The position numbers and the translations under genes were made by a program. The notes beneath the pieces were generated by a model. The model saw nothing but the letters and a program-made list of their open reading frames with translations. It was not told the DNA's origin and made no database searches. Source: Eimeria necatrix (taxonomy: Eukaryota; Apicomplexa; Conoidasida; Eucoccidiorida; Eimeriidae). From it: a stretch of DNA of 47,110 nt. The stretch spans positions 1 to 47,110 of the forward strand of contig NW_013653114.1 in assembly GCF_000499385.1 (NCBI RefSeq). Reading direction: 5' to 3'. Shown piece by piece: positions 33,501-44,027 of the stretch (positions are counted from its first letter, which is position 1; each line of letters starts with the position of its first letter).

Positions 33501-33841
33501 CGATTCCTGGGTGGAAATGTTTGCTCCCATTGCTCCTCCTTTTCCTGTTGTAGCTGCGCCTGCCTGTGTCCCAACATGCCGGAGGGTTCCTTAGCTCTCC
33601 CTCCCTCGCGTCTCGAAAGGTCCTGCGAACCTTGAGTTGGGACGTGCCCTTGGCTAGCTGCCCACTGGTCTCGGCAACTACGGCTACAAAAGTCGGCGTA
33701 ACGGCCGTCCCATTGCAGCCACGCATCGGCCCCACACACCTTGCAACGTGGCCGCGCAGCTCTAGGGTCAAACGACTCCCCTGAGATACTATCCTGCAAG
33801 AAAGTGAAGAGAGCCTCCATATTCGAGCTGACTCTGCACAA
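30554..33841 (-). CDS. Large coiled-coil protein with N-terminal Cys cluster and C2-like domain
   Basis: One uninterrupted frame of 1095 aa. Residues 33-56 hold CKVCGADAWLQWDG..FCSRSC (C33, C36, C52, C56), a plausible treble-clef or FCS-type zinc site. Residues about 205-540 are a charged, Gln-rich coiled coil. Residues about 547-707 look like a C2 domain: LETTVLRANLLL, GSKLQVVLRC, a W-x-E-T-F-T-F strand (GQWQETFTFSIHW), FVGEAVLPLPSF and a final LLLRVQFHPANV. Ser/Gln-rich inserts interrupt it. I do not see the usual paired Asp loops, so calcium binding is doubtful. The last ~270 residues are Leu/Gln-rich and probably helical. C2 plus long coiled coil suggests a membrane- or cytoskeleton-linked scaffold (inference). 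ATG at 33820 (MEALFTF) is an alternative start. The gene is compact and uninterrupted, unlike its spliced neighbours. Confidence 0.75.
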   Translation of the reverse strand: MCRVSSNMEALFTFLQDSISGESFDPRAARPRCKVCGADAWLQWDGRYADFCSRSCRDQWAASQGHVPTQGSQDLSRREGGRAKEPSGMLGHRQAQLQQEKEEQWEQTFPPRNRNLPRRRAQLQMQNSWMQQQQNKIDSGGATAAVGAFAEAAAAKKVARVLREKVPKKNSPVQPKAQRLESRIPSAANTPRKMASTADKGTGEGLPLQRQRTVARFIEEGENAAELQSALRDYQESLQRQRQKSGEKTVESAAHASSVATVGAADNNTQVIAKQPDMELLQQEREKYEEQMKAFAEETKQQLGQHWAQLEAELQRIAAEESGAQKTLEAQLKQVRDDLQQLMQQHVQQQLQQQTLAEGRLEQQLKAQLKEELEQQMERKLEERLQRQLKEQAEQQCKKKMSLTGPDSVSMRPSEEHPLLQHLLDQKEQLQQQLLQQQRQQEELMYRLQQQQEQALQALRKLAPPAESYHGKESKSSSTLNHHLESLLLEALLSRLKTNENHQLKEQNQERQRTSEVSSWEQRELALRDAAAAAAAIAKEVEVDQHFEGQLETTVLRANLLLPDSAPVQPQQGLQFGSKLQVVLRCATGPGEWEEKESSLSADGQWQETFTFSIHWPSAATAAAASAALCAQLWATKYSSNSSTVTTAHRDNSKCCFVGEAVLPLPSFTSAWEYRAPLRWRSSLGGRRQQQPLLQQGDLLLRVQFHPANVKPLEVPHQLEDLQAPSSPERAKHGLQSHTSSATDKRGSSDSSRRTDSNSSSTSSKDCCESEQKLLPLSPLKEVSDGADTLQERLLQQLDELSTAWRRALAEEQQQQHPLPVSIDCQSLQEHLRQSTLMGALCTNSLCSNLAGPFADLYSEEEFRVWGLCNACQEQLFTTPLPQGGLKSQAKLRLQLASPFASCCRDNCHDIGNIQALARATASHRNPQFGELRLDGNIPVAFPTSDCIWPSALQLLHAQRFSQLSVQERLRRCCCSSELLALLQCPLLQAFERLDWHSRAAAAVRTCLLLLLRQHPKLQLLLSTLQGFHISYHDPLQQRLLRRMQHQRRHCEEKKVGDLGRDELRGKTRAPFLPRNFAGVLLMDLCAALGPPTRD

Positions 33842-34993
33842 GCATGCTTGTTGGGTAGCGGCGCTATTTGCTGTTGCGTCGGCCGATATGCTTGTGCTCT
33901 CAGCCGGGGTTTTCGGGCTTTCTTAGCAAACTTCTTCAATCAACTTCTTCCATCGCACTACTTCCCTTTACAATACTCTCTCAGCGACAGCTCTGTTCCA
34001 GCTTGCCGCACGCCGCCCATCGTGGTCCACATTGAATCAACCACTGAACAATTTTCCGCCCTCCCAGCATTTTGCATCGCATGTGCGCACTTCATCTACT
34101 CTTGAGCGGATCTCAGTCAGCGACTGCCGGCTGAGTAAAAAGTTTAGGCTTCGGCGAGTGCAGAGTGGCTGCTGGCAATTTGTTACGTCACCTCCCCTGC
34201 TGCTGATGCTGTGGTCTCCGCTTGCCCTACAGCTGCGGCTCCTAAAATGATACGGCTGTGCTCACAGTCATACGCGAACATCTTAGCTTGACATTACGTC
34301 CATGTGTCGAAACGCAGCGATGCTTGCTGGTGGGCCCTCGAAGCCCTCTTAGCGTGTTCACTCTGTGGTGCGTTGCTTTGTTCCCTGGAATGGAGGACTA
34401 CGTGTTGCAACGTATGTAGAACAAAAGGAAAAATACTGAGGGAGATGCAGCCTACAAGCTTCTAGTGCATTTACTGCGGCTGCTGCCTATGTCCCCTTGC
34501 GCCTTGAGGTTTGGGGACTCTCTCGATGATGGCAGCCTGTCCATTCCTTCGAGTGTAGCATGCACCAGTGATCTCAATCTCACTACGGAGATGCAGCGAC
34601 GACGCCAATATTTTGAAATGGATTAACCTGCTGCTGTTTTTTCTGTTGCTGTAGCTCCTGTCGCTTCTTGAGCAGCTGCAGCCGCCTGCTCTGCTGGGGG
34701 CCCCGACTGAGAGGTGGGGCAGTATCAACGGCTACTTGCGGAATATTATTGCTTTACTGTTCTAACGAATTCTGTACAATATTTTCTGAAAGGTTCATAG
34801 TCACTGTGCAACACTTTGGCTACAAAGGTGGTTGCAGCGGGGGGGAAGGTACAATCAGCCCCCGCTGATCAATTGCTCGCGCGCAACAGCACAAGAACCA
34901 GCAACACGTCAACAGAACAGCAGAGGAAACATGGTTTTTAGGTGTAAGTGAAATACATTGCTAAGGGAGGTTCGCGACCTGGGGAACCTATAG
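33842..34993. other. Divergent intergenic region between the C2 gene and Trm5
   Basis: The two flanking genes run apart from here, so this 1.15 kb should contain both promoters. Only short frames are present. A CT-rich/CTG stretch near 34625-34690 and a G7 run near 34839 are the only compositional features I noticed. Confidence 0.5.
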
Positions 34994-37900
34994 ATGCCCT
35001 CAGGCACTGGTCAGTATAAATGTCTCCGCCACAGCAGCGGCAGCAGCAGAAATTGTCTAGTACCCGCAGCAGAGACAACAGAGGCTTCACCAGCTGCAGC
35101 GCCAACATTCCTCAAAGGTCTCTCATTTCTCAAGGCCCGAGGCGCAGGGAGGTCGAGTCACGGAATCGCCAATCCTCGTTGTTTCCGTGTTGCTGCAACA
35201 GCAGCCTGCGCAGCTGCTCTGCTGCAGCCACAGCAGCAAGCCTGGATGCGCTATGAAGGAAGGAACGACGGCAGGAGCAGTTTAATATACACCGAGGCGC
35301 TGACTAACGGCGAACGCGCCCTTCCTTCCCCGTGTTGTTCAGGCACTGCTCTGAATATTGTTTTACGGCGGCAACAGGATCACCAGCATCGGCAAGTCTG
35401 CAGCAGTAGAATGCCTCCCTATTTGCATTCTGCTCTCAGCAATGGAGGCTCATCGGATGCACCGGCAGTGGGAGGAGGAGGAGCAGCAGATGCAGCAGAT
35501 AAGCCATCCGATGCAGCACTGGCTACCCCGGAGACGGACGCCACGGAGTTTGTCCAGTTGAATAGGGACGCATTTTGTAAAGAGGAGGAAGTAACATGCC
35601 TGCGAGTCCCGTTGAATCAGCTGCAGGAGCTTTCCAAGGCGCTTAGAAAGTAAGGGTGTTTCTGGTGCTGCTGCTTGATCCAGCCGATGCGCTGTTTCTA
35701 CTGCAGTGCCGCTTGTGTGCCAGAGCCTTCGCGCTGCTCGTGAACGTCTGCGCATTTTTTCTTCTGGGCACGTTTCATTTTTGTGACAAGATTGCGTTTC
35801 TGCAACTGCAGATATCTTTTCAAGCGTAGAAATTTGCGGCCCGTCGTTTCCGACATTGCAGAGAAGGAGCGGCAGGGAGAAGTGCAACAGGAAATGCAAA
35901 ACGAGCAACAAACTAGCGACGACGGAAATGCAGGCCAACAAGAGCACCCGCAACAGTCCCACAACCCCACCGAGGTAACGAAAGAGAAAGGCAGCGCAAA
36001 GGGCTTCAAATGCCTGCTGTTGGACCCATCTATAGGCCCAGGTAGGAGTGTGAGCAGTGCGAAGGATGGTAGAGGAAATGCGACGCCTTTAGCTTTGCGT
36101 AATCGCTGCAGCTGTAGCTGGACAGGGGGATGCTTGTATTGCGCTATACCTGCCTGTGTGGCAAGCCGAGTTCGCTGTTTGTGTGTTGCAAGAGCTGGAT
36201 GGGCTACCGGAGGACTTGCAGAGTCAAGTGAGGGATGCGGGGATTCAAGTTCTGCGCCATCGCGTGTCTGTTGGTTATGAGAACCTCTCTGTCGGTATGT
36301 AATGCTTCCCTGCTATTGCTGCAGGGAGCACTGCCCGCTGTTACTGCAGCCACGGTTTTATGAAGATGGTATCAGCTTTCAGTGGGCCTTGCTGGTTCTT
36401 TATATGCGGGTGGTTCTTGCTACACTCCTTGGACGGGGTTGTGCTCCTCAGTCTGAGGCTGCGCGCAGCGTTGCATCAATGTGGCAAGCATAGTCTTCTG
36501 TTTACAAACCCACGGATCACTCACCTGCTGCTTGAGCATGGCTTGCGTAGTTCGCTGCGAGCTACATTTGTCTGTGTCTGTTGTGTTTGAATTGTCTGCG
36601 CAGTTGAATGCCTCACGGCGTTATTGCCAGAGGGCGCTGAAGTGCCTCACAGGTTCGAGTGCGTGGGACATATCGCTCACCTTAACCTTCCTGCCTCTCT
36701 TCTGAAGTTCAAATACGCCATCGGTCAAGTCGTCTTGGATGTGCGCTGCTGCCTGTGCTGCAGCTGCTGCAGCCATTCTTTTTCCGCATATGGGTCACCC
36801 TTAAAGGCGATTGCTTTTGTGTTGCATTGGCGCTTCTCCCTTGTGCAAAGTTACTTTGCGTTTCCTTCAAGCAGCTGTCAGAGCTGTTGCATTTTCACGA
36901 AGATATACGCCGCCACAGAAGCTGGCCTGTGGCGTTACTGGGGGCTCGCTCGTATTGAGTGTACGGCGGCTGTAAAACCCTGATTGTGACTGGTGTGTTG
37001 CAACTGCAGAAGCACCCTCAGCTGCGCACTGTGGTTTTGAAGACGGGCATAGGTGAAAAATGGAGAGAGTTACAGTTTGAGCTCATTGCGGGCGAAGCGG
37101 CCTACGTCGCCACAGTGGTGGGCACCAATATCGCCGACACTGCCAAGAGCAATACCAGCACCAGCGTACAATGAATACCCGGCCTACAGGTCTTTGCTCA
37201 CTGTGTTCACGATTTGGCGCATCTTGGTTTTTTAATCTGAGCGGCGCCAAATCCCCTCAGTGGCGCGGGGACATTCTTCGTTATTGCTTTATTTTTGCCG
37301 GTGCATTGCCAATTCTCTGCAGAAGGAGAGCGACATGGTTTTTGAAGTTGACTATGCCAAGGCATTCTGGAACTCTAGGTTTGTTGCGACTACATATGCT
37401 TTTCGTACAGTTGTATGCCAGTGCTGTATGAGCAGCGCTGTAGCTGTTCTGGCTGTTGCTCACGTTTTTGTATAAGTGGCGATTTGCTTTCATATATGGC
37501 GAATCTGGGGGATGATGCGGCATCGAGTCTGTATTGTCTGGCATGTGCAGGCTTTCATGCGAACGGCAACGCATTACTGCTGTGGTCCCCAAGGACTCAG
37601 TTGTATGTACGTACAGCTGCATCCACGGCTTTACGCAGGGCGCTTTAAGTAGCAAAAAGAGACCAAGGAGTCAAAACAGCAGAAACAAGCATAAAGAGTT
37701 GCAGGAGTCAGAGCAGCAGAAGCAGCTGCAGCTGCAGAATATAGATAGACGCATGTTGGCGCATGCGATATGCCGATAGCTCATGACAGTTATGTGAGGG
37801 CTGTAAGCCCTCTTCCTCGCGCCCTTCCGAACTTGGAGTTCCGTTTGCGTCCACTGCATCAATGTATGTGTCTTCCTTTTAATGCGTTTATGCTGTAGTG

Positions 37901-39260
37901 GATGCCTTTGCCGGTGTCGGGGCATTCGCTGTCTACCTCGCGCGGAGCGGCTGCATTGTTGCTGCGAATGACGGCAACCCCGCATCTGCAATGAACATGC
38001 GGACAAATGTAAAAAGGAACGGAGTGAGCAGGAAAATTTGTTGGCATGCTTCCGCTGCTGCTGCGCCCTCTGCAATTTTGCTGCTCAAAGGGCAAAAGAA
38101 GCGTGATTAGTTGACAGATTGTGTATATCTACACGCGTTAAGATGATCTTGAAGATCTTGACGTTTTACCTATTTTTAATGATTTCTCTTGATGCTGCTG
38201 CAGGTAGCTGATTTGGTGGAGGTGCACAACCAAGACGCTCGGGACTTTCTTCGCACTCAGGGGCAGCCAGAGGCGATTGCTGCGCTTGTAGACAAACGCA
38301 TACATAACCGCAGGGGCCATTCTGGACTATCTGCTGCAGGAGCTGCAGAAACGTCGGGCAGTCATCGTCAAGCCGTGGAGGTGCATGTAATAATGAATCT
38401 TCCAGAGCTAGCTGTTGAATTTTTGGGTGGGTCTCTCAGTTGTGACTATCACCTTACGTCATGCAAGACGAAAGTGTGGGCACATGAAGCGTTGCCTCTG
38501 TTGGGCGTTTTTCAGCGGATATCTATAAGCGGAAAGTGAGCGTATCCTGACAGCGTGTCATCCCAGCGTGAGTTGTGATTCAGATGTATTTCCGGGGCTA
38601 TTTAATCGAGCAGAGCCCCAAGCAAAAAGACGCCGCCCAACGGAAGGACCCAGCAGCTCCCCCGGAGCTGCGCAGACAGACCAGATATCCAAGTGGCGCG
38701 TTCACTGTTACGCCTTCTCCAGGGACCCAAAGCCCGAGCAAGACCTCAAAGTAAGATCTTGAGAGTGTGGAATATGTTGAGGGGCGCACGGAAGCATTCC
38801 ATCCCATGCTTGTGCACTTATATGTTGTCCCATGTAGCATCATTATCTCTCGGAGCATGCCTGCACAGGTTCTCAGTTATTGTCCTCGCTTTCGCTAACA
38901 GTGGGTCACTGTGTCTTTTAGAATGCTGCGCCGCAGCCACGAGTGGAAGCCGCCCTTGGCTATTGGCCGGAGTCTGTAGAGATACACGAAGTACGTCACC
39001 GCCCTCCTGTGCTGCATAGAGTTTTTCTTTAGCGTTCTTGGTTTTCGACTGAGTTCGCATTGATTTCGCATCCTGCAGTAGCGTTTGCGCGTTACTGTCC
39101 TTTGCACTGATATTCTTTGTTTGGTGTTTGTACTGTTCAGGTGAGGGATGTAGCTCCTCATAAGCGCATGTACTGTCTCACCTTTGACATCCCTCTTCTC
39201 GTTCTTCTTGGCGAACATGAAGGCAGCGAGGGGCAAGAAGATCAGCATACAACTAAATAA
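34994..39260 (+). CDS. tRNA (guanine37-N1)-methyltransferase, Trm5 type, multi-exon
   Basis: Exons: 34994-35649, 35812-36041, 36112-36294, 36604-36740, 37010-37165, 37323-37378, one unresolved exon between 37379 and 37898, 37899-38023, 38204-38426, 38584-38750, 38922-38990, 39141-39260. Motifs in order are LNRDAF and LRVPLNQL (D1 start), YLFKRRNLRPV, LLLDPSIG, AEFAVCVLQEL, ALLPEGAEVPHRFECVGHIAHLNL, FKYAIGQVVLD, LRTVVLKTG, VDYAKAFWNSR, DAFAGVGAFAVYLA (SAM motif I), AANDGNPAS, VHVIMNLPELAVEFL, VHCYAFSRD and VRDVAPHKRMYCLTFDIP. The enzyme methylates G37 next to the anticodon and prevents frameshifting. The first exon adds about 190 residues before LNRDAF, far longer than usual for the family. 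They are Ser/Ala/Arg-rich and acid-poor, so a mitochondrial or apicoplast leader is possible, or translation may start at a later ATG (for example MPPYLHS). Confidence 0.9.
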
Positions 39261-40207
39261 CATGCAGGAATTTTCGTAGCCTTGCTACAGCTTTGAGACG
39301 CCGGGATACAGCAAGATTTGGCGTGCGCGCTATTCACAGAAACTGTTGCCGCGTCTTTTTATTCCCTGCTATGTCGATCCAGCTGAGCTACTGCCGCTAC
39401 ACTCCATAGTTATGCAGCCGCGCTCGTGTTGCAGCTACAAGCACGTTTGCTCAATGGGAAAAATACTCGAGCAATCGTCCGTCGTCTAATTTGTTTTCTT
39501 TACGCGCATTGGCGTCAATTTCAAAGTATTGGCTTAATGTCAAGTTCACCGTCGCAGCGGCTAATGCAAAGCTGCGGCACACAAGTAATACTGCATCTGC
39601 ACCGATAGGCGTGGACAGCTTCGGTACTGCGCTAGACTATACGCGTAAGAAAACTTATGAGAAGGCAAACAAGCCTCCTGCAGGATGGAGTCAACGGGAA
39701 AATCGCCGACTTTCGTTACATGGGCGCAAACAACACCGCATGTATGCAAGGTATAAAAGAGAGCGCCGTCCACAAAATTAACTGAGTACAGCTGGACACC
39801 AAAGAGCGTCTGTACAACGTGTGCAGCACGCGCACAGGAACACCAATGCCAGCGCCCACCAATGCCAGCGCCCTACATGTTGCTGCAAATAGGAAAGACA
39901 GCTATCCTCCACGGACGCAAGGCAACAAACTGCACGAGCACCCGACAAGTGCTGGGTTCTCAAGTGCCAGTGGTAGCATCGTCCGCAGCAAGAGCATGAG
40001 CAGTATACTCCTCCTGCACCAGTCCCTCTCCTGCCTCTTGCAGGTTCGCTGCGATGTGATGTGGCCACGAAGGACCCGTTGTTGCTAACAGCACAGTCAC
40101 GGGCTGCCTGCTGCGTTGCATTTCTTGCAAGCATCGCGGTACGCCCGCTGCCGCTGAGCACTTGCGTAAATTTATGGGGTCAGAACACCCTCTATCTGCC
40201 TCAGTAA
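39261..40207. other. Sequence between convergent Trm5 and the 40.2 kb gene
   Basis: This should hold two 3' ends. Minus-strand frames at 39778-40226 are open for up to 127 codons and might supply a further exon of the gene ending at 40208, but they show no recognisable motif. A small direct repeat (caccaatgccagcgcc twice in tandem, about 39841-39872) is present. Confidence 0.4.
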
Positions 40208-40807
40208 TCAGGTCGCCCAAATGCACGGCACGACAGTCTCAATTATACTCTGCGCTGCGTTGTGGAGAGGCTGACAATCCGCGCACGCCTTGAGGACCGC
40301 GAGGCCATCCGCCCGGAGCAGAGCGTTGCAGCAGCGAATCATAGCAGAGACATGGGCCGGCCTGTTGCCATTAAACGTGCTATCTATCTCCTTAAAGAGC
40401 TGCTGTAGCTCAAGCAGCAGCGTCTGCTGCTCCTCAAGGCGCTCCGGATCAGCCACAAGCTTCTGTTTTTTCCTCTGACGCCGAGGACGCTGGGCCGGAT
40501 TCCCTGCGCCGTCTGTTGTGGTTCCACGCGCTGCTGCTGTTGGAGCTATTTCTTCGCCTTCCGTACATTTCTTCCTTGCCAAAGCAGCAGTGTCTGTTGC
40601 TGCTTCCACCTCCGATTCACTGCTGCTGCTGCAGAAAGCCCTGCTGGCATCCGTTATCTCGTGCAGTCTCTCGAAGAGGCGGGAACAACGGGCCTCTAGT
40701 TGCAGCTGCTGCTGCTGAAGCTCCGTAGGCAACTTTCCAGCAGCCCGTGCTTCTTCTACAGCCATAGCTCTCTCTGTTACACAAGATACACACGGACAAA
40801 TTCGCAA
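40208..40807 (-). CDS. Small Ala/Gln-rich protein with possible IBD/TFIIS-N-like helical domain
   Basis: A frame of 199 aa. ATG at 40765 (MAVEEARAAGKL) is the more natural start, since the 14 residues before it are Cys-rich and lie just 33 nt after the stop of the upstream gene. The first half is coiled and then low-complexity, with a basic patch (RPRRQRKKQK) that could be a nuclear signal. The last ~75 residues (LLLELQQLFKEI, PAHVSAMIRCCNALLRADGL, AAQSIIETVVP) have the helical pattern of LEDGF-IBD or TFIIS N-terminal-type domains (EI..., P.V..C..AL). This match is weak and from memory. The frame ends soon after, so the last helices may sit in an undetected downstream exon. If the match holds, a chromatin or transcription-elongation role would follow. 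Confidence 0.5.
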   Translation of the reverse strand: MRICPCVSCVTERAMAVEEARAAGKLPTELQQQQLQLEARCSRLFERLHEITDASRAFCSSSSESEVEAATDTAALARKKCTEGEEIAPTAAARGTTTDGAGNPAQRPRRQRKKQKLVADPERLEEQQTLLLELQQLFKEIDSTFNGNRPAHVSAMIRCCNALLRADGLAVLKACADCQPLHNAAQSIIETVVPCIWAT

Positions 40808-40839
40808 CTCAGTGACTGTGCGTCTGCGCTGATGCTGCC

Positions 40840-41568
40840 CTAGCGAACGAAGTCAAGCCCAGCTGCTACAAAGTTATCCACCGTAGTATATGGCGGCTTA
40901 CCAACATCTTCTTTTGTGGGGAACAACCGGACTCCTTCTTCGTCGCCCAAGTCATCCTCTACAGTGTCTAGGCAGGCAGCAGTGGGGTGCGAATGGTTAC
41001 TGCAACAGCTGCTGCAGCTGCTCCTCCTGCGACTCCCTGCAATACCTAAGGGCGATAACCTCAAATGGTCTTGGGTGAAGAATTGCTCCTCCTGTGCTCG
41101 ACAGTCAAACGCTTTTGACTGTGCAGCGACCGCCATTTGGTGCCTGGGATGGTGCTCGTGGCGCTGCTGCTGCTCGGGCATCCAGCCCAACTGGTCTTGT
41201 AGTGAGTGCACGTACACATGACATGCTGCCACAGCAACAAGGCAAACCACCGCGAGACAAGCGCCTACGGCTAAGAAGACAAAGATGTATCGCTGCTCCT
41301 CCCGTTGCTGGCGCTCGTGCTTCTCCAGCTTCTCCTCCAACTTTTCTTCCAACAATGCCACATATGCCTGGAGATCTCTCAGAGTTTTGGCCTGAAAATC
41401 GATTTGGGGTTGGACGTAGCTAACGCTGTTGCTGCTCTGCGCATCTACATTGCACGTGCTCGGTTTAGCCGAAGCAACTTCGGGAACTTCGGGAAAGCCA
41501 AACGTTTGGATCGCAGCATCACTGGAAAAACCAAACAGTGAGAAAACAAGATAGTGCACAAATTTCAT
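40840..41568 (-). CDS. Predicted secretory-pathway single-span membrane protein
   Basis: A frame of 242 aa with a likely signal peptide (residues 1-19, MKFVHYLVFSLFGFSSDAA). It is followed by a Ser/Pro-rich stretch, a coiled coil at about 58-92 (LRDLQAYVALLEEKLEEKLE) and a strong membrane span at about 94-120 (YIFVFLAVGACLAVVCLVAV). The C-terminal 120 residues are His/Gln-rich, then Ser/Cys-rich, and finally acidic. I do not recognise a family. Signal peptide, lumenal coiled coil and membrane anchor would suit a dense-granule or pellicle membrane protein in a coccidian, but that is inference. The next minus-strand ORF begins 33 nt after its stop, which is unusually tight for this region. Confidence 0.65.
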   Translation of the reverse strand: MKFVHYLVFSLFGFSSDAAIQTFGFPEVPEVASAKPSTCNVDAQSSNSVSYVQPQIDFQAKTLRDLQAYVALLEEKLEEKLEKHERQQREEQRYIFVFLAVGACLAVVCLVAVAACHVYVHSLQDQLGWMPEQQQRHEHHPRHQMAVAAQSKAFDCRAQEEQFFTQDHLRLSPLGIAGSRRRSSCSSCCSNHSHPTAACLDTVEDDLGDEEGVRLFPTKEDVGKPPYTTVDNFVAAGLDFVR

Positions 41569-44027
41569 CTTTGGGCTTGTGGTATGAGTAGTGCCACGCA
41601 GTTACGTTCGTCGGCACCCGCGATCCGCTGGTGGTGCCGCTACAGCGACTGCAGCACACAGGCATATGCAGCCTCAGTAATATTTGATATGTTTTAAATC
41701 AAAAACGGATGGCTACAAGGTGCAAATGCCTCTCAGTAAATCCACCAGCTGTCGTTAATCGCCTTGAGCGCATGCGGCGACCACATAGCAACTCGAGTTT
41801 AACTGCTTGAGTGAAGCTCATCCGTGAGTCTGTTTAGAATTCTGCAAAGCGAAAGGCAGCTCATTGGACGCCCTAATGTCTAGACGCCTAAACAGCCTCG
41901 ATGGAATTAAAAGTAACTGAGAGGCTGTTGTCGCTGCTGCAGCGTTGGGGCCGGCGTTAAGCCCTTTGTACACGTCTTCGCCATCAGCTAGGATACACTT
42001 TCATATTTCAGCTTGTTGCACGTGAATTTTTGGTCATGAAATACTTATTTAAAATGCAGATCATCGCTTTTAATCGGGGCATGTGCTGCTGCTGGGCCGG
42101 ACCAGTTCCGCAGGGAATGTAAACGAATGCAAGTGGTTTCTTTGCTTTCTTTGCTTTCCTTGATGGAGAGTCTTTTCACATGAATTGCACATTTCCTGTA
42201 GAGGACTCACTCATGCTGTGTCTGTTCAGCAGTTGGTTGCGCTGTCGAACTGGTGAACGCCGTAAAAGACTGACTGGGTTCGTTTCCGGTCCAAGTGAGC
42301 TGTAGCAATTGGATATTACCTGCACTTCTGATCTGCGTGAACTGTAGTAATTGGATGTTGTGTCGTGGCAGCTGCTGAACTAGTTGAAGTATCTCACGGA
42401 GGACACGAGGCTAGAAAGATGCATGGCCTTATGAAATTGTTTTGTCTAACCAGTTCAAAGCGACAATCTTATCCACGACCACATTGTGACGACCCTTCGA
42501 CAAAAAAGTCCATTTGGCAAGTGCCCTGATGCTGAAATGTAACTTCTCTATAGAGCTTAACAGCATACTGGAACTACGACGGGAAGCAACGCTTCTCTAG
42601 TGTACGGCTAGCCTGAAGTCAGCTTAATCAACACAGAAGAGTGAATTCAGACTTCTATCATGCTCGACAATCCGTTTCCATCGCAAACGCAGATGAAAAT
42701 GGCAGAAACGCACTAGAGACTCTGCTGAATTCTGCAATTTGCCAGCTCCGCAGCTGAACTCCCGCGACACATTACTCATGCACCCTAGAATGCGCACTTT
42801 CCTTAATCAACGGTGGATCTACATGGGCTGGCACTGTTTCAGTTTGACTCCTCAACACTAGTTTGGAAGCCATGCTCCATCTACAGAGCTTGAAAAACCT
42901 GCAATTGTGTTTGATACCGAGTTCACTGTTGCTGCGGGAGCGGCAATCAGCCCTCTCTTGCACTTATCAATAAGTTTGCAGCTGAATTTTAGCTGCATTG
43001 GCATAGGGTGCAAGGTGTGGAGCGGAAGCCAGAAAGTTTGTAAGCTCTCCATTCTTCTCGCTTTCTTTAGCAGTATCCCGTCAATGCAACTACACCTAAA
43101 GTAGGTTGCTTCCCCAATTACTTGCTAAAGGCTCTCTTCTCGGATGCGTTCTTCCATCTGGTCTGCCTATTATTGCAAGCCCATAATTTGCAGCTTTCTT
43201 CCCGTGCTGCCGAGCTACTAAAATGTGCTAGGTGGCGAGTTCTTCGGTTGCTGCATTTTACCAGAATTCAGAAACAGTGGCTTGGATTTGAGAAAAGGCC
43301 GCCTCATGCGGCCATGAACCTTGCACAATATAGATGTTTCGCTCAATCGTCGAGGTATATCAAATCTCCCAAATGAAATGCAGACGCAATTCCTTGCACT
43401 GAAGGGGTCGCCACAAAAGGGGCGGAACCGCACGACTACGCCGAGCATGGATTCATACAAAACAACTCCAGCTGGCACTCCATATGAAGTGTACATGTGA
43501 ATTTCTCAGTTTTTGCATACTGCATTTGCAGTGGCTACTCCACTGACTAGATTTCCGTGCGTTCATTTGCCAAAGCATTTGCTTTTGGAACAACGAGTGG
43601 AGCGGTGCAGTTCATGAAAGCACTGCCTGCAGGCCGTAGGAATTCTTCATAGCAACGATGCATGAAATGCTTGCACAATATTAACGTTGAAGTGAAATCA
43701 ATGCTAGAGAAAGTGCTGTCTGGCTCCACACCCCTACGCGTGTGTAAGACTTTGCGCTCATGTTCCGGTACCTACAAGACAACTGCCCAGAGCCGCAGCG
43801 GCTCGTCTAGCATCACTCCAGTTTGCGAAATGTGTGGAGGGTTGTGTTAATGACTGCACCTTTCTCGTGACGACGTATGTCACATACTAAATCATGCAAC
43901 ATCAAACAATCGCTCGCACTTTCCGGCCGTCTTCATGTGGAAAATCACCCACTCATGCTCCCTCGTAAAGCCGGATGCTCCCTCAAATGCGCGTTTAGAA
44001 GAAATGGCCCTTCACACTCACACGCTC
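41569..44027. other. Gene-poor stretch between the membrane-protein gene and member C
   Basis: Only short frames (92 codons or fewer), none recognisable. The left end should contain the promoter of the membrane-protein gene and the right end the 3' untranslated region of member C. Confidence 0.45.
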
